Source: SIG598 sp045605025 (GTDB lineage: Bacteria > Bacillota > Clostridia > Oscillospirales > Acutalibacteraceae). Taken from it: a DNA stretch of 64,000 nt. Under the pieces are notes generated by a model that was given only the letters and a program-made list of their open reading frames with translations, was not told the DNA's origin and made no database searches. A program made the translations under genes and the position numbers. Where the stretch lies: positions 1 through 64,000 of the forward strand of contig JAZUPE010000022.1 of NCBI GenBank assembly GCA_045605025.1. The letters run 5' to 3'. Positions 59,449 to 64,000 of this stretch are shown here, in pieces (within the stretch, counting starts at the first letter, position 1; each line of letters opens with the position of its first letter).

Positions 59449-59498
59449 CAAAATCTCATTTCTTTCGATGTTCCGGACACACAAACGGAGGTGTAATC

Positions 59499-60017
59499 AT
59501 GATACTTGAAACCGGACGGCTGTTCCTGCGTGAAATGACCATGGAGGATTTTGACGCGATGTACGCAGTGCTTGCTGATTCTGACATAATGCAGCACTAT
59601 CCGTATACCTTTGACGAAACGCGGGTACGCAGATGGATAGCACGCAACATGGAACGCTACCACACTGACGGATTCGGGCTGTGGGCAGTGGTACTCAAAG
59701 AGACGGGCGAGGTTATAGGTGACTGCGGACTGACCCTGCAGCATATCAACGGGCAAATTCTTCCGGAGATCGGATATCATGTACGCGCCGATCACCAGCG
59801 CAGGGGATACGCTTCCGAAGCAGCAGCCGCATGCATCGATTACGCCTTTGAGAAGCATGATTTTCCTGCTGTGTATTCATACATGAAATATACCAACACT
59901 GCTTCCGCAGCGACCGCCATGAAGAACGGTATGAAGTTCATTGAGGAATACGACGATCCGGACAACACCGTAACCAGAGTCTACGGTATCAGCCGCGAAG
60001 AATGGCATGACCGATGA
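59499..60017 (+). CDS. RimJ/RimL-type GNAT acetyltransferase
   Basis: A 172-residue acetyltransferase. It starts ILETGRLFLREMTMEDFDAMYAVL, as RimJ/L-like proteins do, and has the CoA loop in RADHQRRGYASEAAAACIDYAFE (about 97-119) and the late YMKYTNTASAATAMKNGMKF. The substrate may be a protein N-terminus or a small amine. AGGTG precedes the ATG. It is a single-gene unit with its own promoter. Confidence 0.9.
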   Translation: MILETGRLFLREMTMEDFDAMYAVLADSDIMQHYPYTFDETRVRRWIARNMERYHTDGFGLWAVVLKETGEVIGDCGLTLQHINGQILPEIGYHVRADHQRRGYASEAAAACIDYAFEKHDFPAVYSYMKYTNTASAATAMKNGMKFIEEYDDPDNTVTRVYGISREEWHDR

Positions 60018-60113
60018 ACGGCATTGACACACCTTCCACTCTATTGGTTGATTATCGTTCATGGCGTACGATGTCTTGGTCAGTCTGTGCAAAATAAACG
60101 GCATTTTGCACGA

Positions 60114-60141
60114 TTGACAACCGCTCAAAAACGAGTATACT
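60114..60141 (+). promoter_or_regulatory. promoter of guaA
   Basis: TTGACA (60114-60119), 16 bases, TATACT (60136-60141), with about 60 bases of leader before the start codon. No purine riboswitch fold could be recognised in so short a leader. Confidence 0.75.
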
Positions 60142-60210
60142 TTTTTTATCGGAACAATGGCATATATTGTATATAGCCGCGACCGACAAAAAATATTGGA
60201 GGGTTCACTT

Positions 60211-61191
60211 ATGCTGAACAATGTTCGCCCCGAATCCATGGCTCGCATCACCACCAAAGAGCTGGCCGACGCTTTTATAGCGGAGCAGGTTGCAGAAGTC
60301 CGCGCACAGGTCGGTGACAAGAAGGTACTTCTCGCTCTGTCCGGCGGTGTCGATTCGTCGGTCGTTGCCGCGCTGCTCATCAAAGCCATTGGCAGACAGC
60401 TGGTCTGCGTACACGTCAACCACGGTCTCATGCGCAAGGGAGAAAGCGAGGATGTTGTCAACGTATTCGGCAAGGAGCTGGATGCAAACCTCATTTATAT
60501 TGACGCTACCGATCGTTTCCTCGGACTGCTGGACGGTGTCTGCGATCCAGAAAAGAAGCGCAAGATCATCGGCGGCGAATTCATCAACGTCTTTGCCGAG
60601 GAAGCTGCCAAACTTGAAGGTATCTCCTTCCTTGCTCAGGGCACCATCTATCCCGACATCATCGAATCCGACGGTGTCAAGGCTCACCACAACGTCGGCG
60701 GTCTGCCCGAAGATATGAATTTTGAGCTGGTTGAGCCGGTTCGTCTGCTCTACAAGGACGAGGTTCGCGTTGTTGGCGAAGCTCTCGGTCTGCCTCACGG
60801 CATGGTTTACCGTCAGCCGTTCCCCGGCCCCGGTTTGGGAGTTCGCTGTCTGGGCGCTATCACTCGTGATCGTCTCCACGCTCTGCGTGAAGCTGATGCA
60901 ATTCTCCGCGAAGAGTTTGACAACGCTGGTCTCGCCGAGCGAGTATGGCAGTATTTCATTGCCGTTCCCGATTTCAAGAGCGTTGGCGTAAGAGACAGCA
61001 AACGCTACGAAGGCTGGCCTGCCATCATCCGCGCCGTCAATACCACCGATGCCATGAGCGCAACCATCGAGGAGATCCCCTACGAGGTTCTACACAAGAT
61101 CACCGCGAGAATCACCGCCGAGGTTGAGGGCATCAACAGAGTGCTGTATGACCTGACTCCGAAGCCTGTTGGCACTATCGAGTGGGAATAA
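60211..61191 (+). CDS. guaA: GMP synthetase, ATP-pyrophosphatase part only
   Basis: A 326-residue enzyme that aminates XMP to GMP. It contains the ATP-pyrophosphatase domain (S44-G-G-V-D-S49, VNHGLMRKGE, QGTIYPDIIES) and the C-terminal dimerisation domain (RQPFPGPGLGVRCLG, ending KPVGTIEWE). Ordinary bacterial GuaA is about 510-520 residues with an N-terminal class I glutamine amidotransferase; this gene begins where that domain would end, with TTGGAGGG and an ATG. So it either uses free ammonia or needs a separate amidotransferase subunit, as in archaea; none is in the window. A mobile-element margin follows at its 3' end. Confidence 0.95.
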   Translation: MLNNVRPESMARITTKELADAFIAEQVAEVRAQVGDKKVLLALSGGVDSSVVAALLIKAIGRQLVCVHVNHGLMRKGESEDVVNVFGKELDANLIYIDATDRFLGLLDGVCDPEKKRKIIGGEFINVFAEEAAKLEGISFLAQGTIYPDIIESDGVKAHHNVGGLPEDMNFELVEPVRLLYKDEVRVVGEALGLPHGMVYRQPFPGPGLGVRCLGAITRDRLHALREADAILREEFDNAGLAERVWQYFIAVPDFKSVGVRDSKRYEGWPAIIRAVNTTDAMSATIEEIPYEVLHKITARITAEVEGINRVLYDLTPKPVGTIEWE

Positions 61192-61284
61192 TACGGGAAA
61201 CCCCGAAATTCCGCATAAACACTGGCTTTTTTAAATCGAAAATGTCTTCGTGACAACGATTTGACAACAATTTCAGATTATTCA

Positions 61285-61330
61285 TAAAAAAGAGCTATCA
61301 GATTTCTGACGAAGTCTGGTAGCTCTTTTT
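61285..61330. terminator. guaA terminator
   Basis: AGAGCTATCAGA (61291-61302) pairs, with one mismatch, with TCTGGTAGCTCT (61315-61326); TTTTTG follows and AAAAAA precedes. It works in both directions and also ends the minus-strand mobile-element genes. Confidence 0.85.
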
Positions 61331-61341
61331 GTTTGCTTATC

Positions 61342-61698
61342 TTATTTTGGTTTATATGCCTGATTTGCTAAATCTAGCACCTGTTGGGTTTGCTCCTCTG
61401 TGTACCCGAGTTTGCGCATTGCCCACATGACTGCAATCTCTTTCTTTTCCATGCCAATCTCAATAGGTTTATTATGTTCTTGAATCTTAGTTTCTAACGC
61501 CCTTAATTCTTCAGTGTGTGATTTGTCTGTGGGGCTTGTAGTTACCTTGCGCCATCGATTAACAATCCAATCCTTGACAAATTGAATTGTTGCGTGAGTT
61601 GCTTCAATTGCTATGGTTTCAAGCTCAGAAGCTCCGGTGTCCAAAGCACTATCTATAATTTTCTTTAAGCGACTGTTTTCATCCATATTAATTGCCAT
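61342..61698 (-). CDS. small hypothetical protein in repressor operon
   Basis: A 118-residue hydrophilic protein: Lys/Glu-rich helices, NRWRKVTTSPTDKSHTEELRALETKIQE, and an end KLGYTEEQTQQVLDLANQAYKP that looks like a UBA/CUE-like small helix bundle. It follows the XRE gene by 18 bases with GGAGG in the gap, so the pair form an operon. It may modulate the repressor (an anti-repressor or partner), by analogy with phage and conjugative element layouts. AT-rich compared with the rest of the window. Confidence 0.6.
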   Translation of the reverse strand: MAINMDENSRLKKIIDSALDTGASELETIAIEATHATIQFVKDWIVNRWRKVTTSPTDKSHTEELRALETKIQEHNKPIEIGMEKKEIAVMWAMRKLGYTEEQTQQVLDLANQAYKPK

Positions 61699-61716
61699 AT
61701 TTATTTGCCTCCAATT

Positions 61717-62166
61717 CTATTTATCAAGATTCGGATAGTTATATCTCCACTGGTCATACTCCTCTTTGCTTATCTCGCCCTTGCGATACTTCTCCGCCAC
61801 CTTCTGCCAGGCAGAGAACATCTCAAACATAGTTATGTATGCTGTACCGTTGTACTTGTTGAGTCTAATACATACTTCATCGGAAAGCGTATCTATCTGC
61901 AAACCGTACAGGTCTTCCAGAGTAAACAGCGTGTGCATTACGCCGTTGTAGCTCTCTATATCCGGCACATTGAGTGCTGCCGGTGACACGCCAAGTGCTC
62001 CGGCAAGCTCGTTAGTAAGATCTGCTTTGGGTGTTCTGGTTCCGGACTCGTATTGAGCCATGCGTATGTCTGCGGTCTTCTCTGGGAAGCCGACCAATGT
62101 GCCGAGATACTTCTGTGTCATTCCTCTCAGATTGCGGAAGAAACGGATTCTTTCACCTATCGCCAT
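61717..62166 (-). CDS. XRE-family repressor of a mobile element
   Basis: A 149-residue regulator with a Cro/CI-type DNA-binding domain at about 3-62 (GERIRFFRNLRGMTQKYLGTLVGFP then ADIRMAQYESGTRTPKADL) and a short C-terminal part with acidic and aromatic residues ending EEYDQWRYNYPNLDK. AAGGAG precedes the ATG. It faces a divergent region with a strong plus-strand promoter and repeated TGTTTA motifs, the layout of a phage- or ICE-type genetic switch. Base composition is clearly lower in GC than the core genes. Confidence 0.85.
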   Translation of the reverse strand: MAIGERIRFFRNLRGMTQKYLGTLVGFPEKTADIRMAQYESGTRTPKADLTNELAGALGVSPAALNVPDIESYNGVMHTLFTLEDLYGLQIDTLSDEVCIRLNKYNGTAYITMFEMFSAWQKVAEKYRKGEISKEEYDQWRYNYPNLDK

Positions 62167-62202
62167 AATTAATCTCTCCTTGCTGATGTGGTTAACACAA
62201 TC

Positions 62203-62231
62203 AACATAGCATATATGTTTAACTTTGTCAA
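62203..62231 (-). promoter_or_regulatory. promoter of the XRE repressor operon
   Basis: Minus-strand TTGACA (62226-62231), 17 bases, TATGTT (62203-62208), about 40 bases before the repressor ATG. A TGTTTAA repeat lies in its spacer, consistent with autoregulation. Confidence 0.8.
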
Positions 62232-62324
62232 GAATTATTATAACATATTTGTTTAATATTTTCTTGCAAGCCGCATTGACAATAATAAATTTGTTTAGTA
62301 TAATCATTAAGCAAAAATGTTTAG
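62216..62324 (+). promoter_or_regulatory. four TGTTTA direct repeats and a divergent consensus promoter
   Basis: TGTTTA(A/G) occurs at 62216-62222, 62250-62256, 62292-62298 and 62318-62324, all on the plus strand. Between them lies TTGACA (62276-62281), 17 bases, TATAAT (62299-62304), a perfect consensus promoter pointing to the truncated ORF. The third repeat sits in that promoter's spacer and the first in the repressor promoter's spacer, so a repressor bound to them would regulate both. Confidence 0.65.
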
Positions 62325-62333
62325 TAAAATAGA

Positions 62334-62492
62334 ATGACCGTCCGAACAGACCAAACCGCCATGACCTCGTATAAGACGAGCGAGCGCCCGATTCGCACCC
62401 ACGAGTCGGGACGACACAGTGCCGAGCAGGGTTGCCTGTTGGAATCTGATGCGGAAAGAACGGCTGCTAATCCGCCAAATTGGTGCTGTTGA
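62334..62492 (+). pseudogene. 5' fragment of an element gene cut by the insertion sequence
   Basis: An open frame of 52 codons from ATG at 62334 (TVRTDQTAMTSYKTSERP onward), only six codons past the end of the promoter region. The insertion sequence begins at 62487, so only the first 51 codons belong to the original gene and the stop is from the element. No ribosome site of good strength precedes it. The product is not recognised; in such a divergent layout it may be an excisionase- or relaxase-operon gene. Confidence 0.45.
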
Positions 62493-63908
62493 CAAAGTGA
62501 CATAAAAATAGCAGGAGTTCCAGTACTGGAAGCCCCCTGCTCATGGAAAGCCAGTATTTTGATGGATACAAGTGCCGCCTGAGCAGCTTTACCATCCTTT
62601 TAAGATTTAATGCGGTCGCTGAAAGAAGGCAATGCTCAGAAGCCTTGCCTAACCCACGCATTCGTATTCGTTTCAAGTTGTGGTTTGCCTTCTGGTGTGA
62701 GAAATTGCCTTCACACCAGATCTTCTTAACCGTAAGGCAGCGTAATACGCTGGAGAGCCATTTTTCTGGCATTGTATTGCATATGGCTCTGCATTCAAGC
62801 CCCTAAGGATGAATTTATGTGTTGAGCTTTTTGCTATGCATTTTTCTTTGTGTTGGCACTGTCTACAATCAGATGATCGGCTGTAGTATCGCTTTTTACC
62901 CTGATGTACATCATATGATTTGTACGGCAATATGCAGCCAGCGGGGCAATGGTACACATCATTTTCTGCATCGTATATATAGTCGGACAATTGGTAGCGA
63001 TTTTCCTTTGTGCTTGTCTTCTCTCTTGGAATGTAGGTTTGTATCCCCATTTCATACATATCTGCATGGATTTCTGAACTATCGTAACCTTTGTCTGCGC
63101 AAATCGCTTCCGTTCTGAATCCGAATTTCTTCATCTGATATCGTATTCTCTCAGAATGAACTGTTGCGTCATATACGTTGCCGGGAGTGACATGAACATC
63201 TGTAATCAGCCCGTTTTCACTGTCACAGGTTTGGTGACTGAGGTAAAAGAATCCGTTTGGCTTTCCAGGACGATGCATGTAGCCGCTGTCTGGATCTGTA
63301 GTGCTTTTCTTAACCTCTTTGTACTTTGCAGTTATCTTTTCTGAGTAGTTTTCGTCCAGCAATCCTTCTCGGACAGCCTTTTCATTAAGTCGTTTGATAT
63401 ATGCAGACGGCTCATCCTCTACAACAATGGTCTCAAACTTGCGATCATCAGCATTGGCTTTAACATGGGTAGAATCTGTAAGTAAAAGCTTGCCGGTAAT
63501 CAATCCTTTTTCTATACAGATACGCACTACCTCTGAAAATATATCCTCAAACAACGTAGTGTTATTGAACTTTCTCCGACGCAACTGTGAGATTGTTGAG
63601 TGATCCGGAACCGTGTCCTCAAGGTCAATTCCAAGAAACCAGCGAAAAGCAATATTGACCTGCACCTCTTGTTCCAGCCGTCTTTCGGAATCAATGCCAT
63701 ACAGATATCCGAGCAGCATCATCTTGACAATCACAACAGGATCAATAGATCGACGTCCAGTGTGCGAATACAGAGATTCTACTCTGTCATATATAAATTC
63801 AAAGTTTACCAGACGATCAAGGTCACGAAGAAAGTGATCCTTAGGCATTAAGGATTCCATCGTAACGCACAGTATTCTTTGCTGTGCTCCCCTCGCACGA
63901 TCCATCAT
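62487..63908 (-). pseudogene. IS1182-family DDE transposase, frameshifted
   Basis: The N-terminal frame encodes about 410 residues: LVNFEFIYDRVE region, first catalytic Asp in LLTDSTHVKAN, second in EAICADKGYDS, then a Cys cluster (CRQCQHKEKC). It should end with the final catalytic Glu in the helix KIWCEGNFSHQKANHN, but that part lies in the next frame. The junction at 62721-62727 reads AAGAAGATC where AAGAAAGATC would be in frame, so one A has been lost. The protein as read stops soon after (SHTRRQTTT) and lacks the Glu; this copy should be inactive unless frameshifting restores it. Confidence 0.88.
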
Positions 63909-64000
63909 ATTCAGCACCTCGAAACATTCGTTTTTTCATGTTTCAATTATATCACTATGTTGTGAACTGCGAATGAATATACGGAATTAGTTTGTCAACA
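62487..64000 (-). mobile_element. IS1182-like insertion sequence
   Basis: An element of about 1514 bases. The terminal inverted repeats are TGTTGACAAA at both ends: left at 62487-62496, and as TTTGTCAACA at 63991-64000, exactly the window end. It carries one transposase frame on the minus strand (frameshifted). The target duplication cannot be checked because the right flank is outside. It lies in an element gene next to guaA. Confidence 0.85.

Noticed and set aside
60018..60210. Purine riboswitch before guaA
   Set aside because: The leader between promoter and start is only about 60 bases and has no recognisable three-way fold.
1..64000. tRNA and rRNA genes
   Set aside because: No cloverleaf ends with a GGTTC-type T loop and acceptor stem, and no rRNA core segments, were seen on reading both strands; a dedicated scan would be decisive.

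Overview
The window looks like a chromosomal segment of a Gram-positive anaerobic gut or rumen Clostridium relative, probably in the Oscillospiraceae/Ruminococcaceae. Supporting signs are the moderately GC-rich coding sequence, strong AGGAG-type ribosome sites, many TTGACA/TATAAT-like promoters and GC-rich hairpin terminators. So are an L27 precursor with the Firmicutes N-terminal extension beside its Prp protease, a Mini-RNase III, a YitT protein and several lipobox lipoproteins. Species cannot be named from sequence alone. No rRNA, tRNA or CRISPR array was seen.

Layout. 1-2.3 kb: a left edge rich in small hairpins, an ECF sigma factor with a membrane-anchored putative anti-sigma partner, and a DUF1934-like protein. 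2.3-12.6 kb: a DEDDh exonuclease reading in frame into D-Ala-D-Ala ligase, a metallophosphoesterase, a DacF-like D,D-carboxypeptidase, an M28-like membrane peptidase, a copper P-type ATPase continuous with a CopZ-like domain, and TypA/BipA. 12.7-20.3 kb: surface functions, namely a lipoprotein with an IIGGADGPTAI motif, an HExxH lipoprotein, and a translationally coupled pair of an MMPL transporter and a GLUG-repeat, coiled-coil surface protein. 20.5-26.6 kb: galactokinase and UDP-glucose epimerase (Leloir pathway), deoxyribose-phosphate aldolase, a 61-residue protein, and NAD synthetase. 26.7-32.9 kb: a plus-strand run of a Tyr-rich membrane protein, alanine racemase, aminotransferase, TrpRS, a HhH-GPD glycosylase and MurC. 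33-41.6 kb: small proteins, a GDPD/MFS pair, then GNAT-obgE-mrnC-yitT-bioY and rplU-prp-rpmA. 41.6-54.6 kb: accessory envelope genes (a 697-residue membrane protein plus lipoprotein, XRE regulator, radical SAM, GtrA, two zinc-ribbon membrane proteins, diacylglycerol-kinase-like enzyme, Cys-rich miniprotein, AAC(3)-like acetyltransferase, TraB/GumN lipoprotein, DUF1624-like protein). 54.7-61.2 kb: Tex, a lipoprotein, a double flavodoxin-like protein, a GNAT enzyme and a GMP synthetase without an amidotransferase domain. 61.2-64 kb: an AT-rich mobile-element margin next to the guaA 3' end, with an XRE repressor, a divergent control region, a truncated ORF and a frameshifted IS1182-like insertion sequence that ends at the window edge.

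Shared themes. Cell-wall synthesis recurs (Ddl, Alr, MurC, DacF). The strongest single observation is that NAD synthetase has lost its glutaminase nucleophile (Cys replaced by Gly) and GMP synthetase lacks a glutaminase domain. Both would fit an organism that feeds these reactions with free ammonia, unless partner subunits are encoded elsewhere. Two further oddities share a form: exonuclease/Ddl and CopA/CopZ are each one uninterrupted frame that still carries a good internal ribosome site and ATG at the domain junction.
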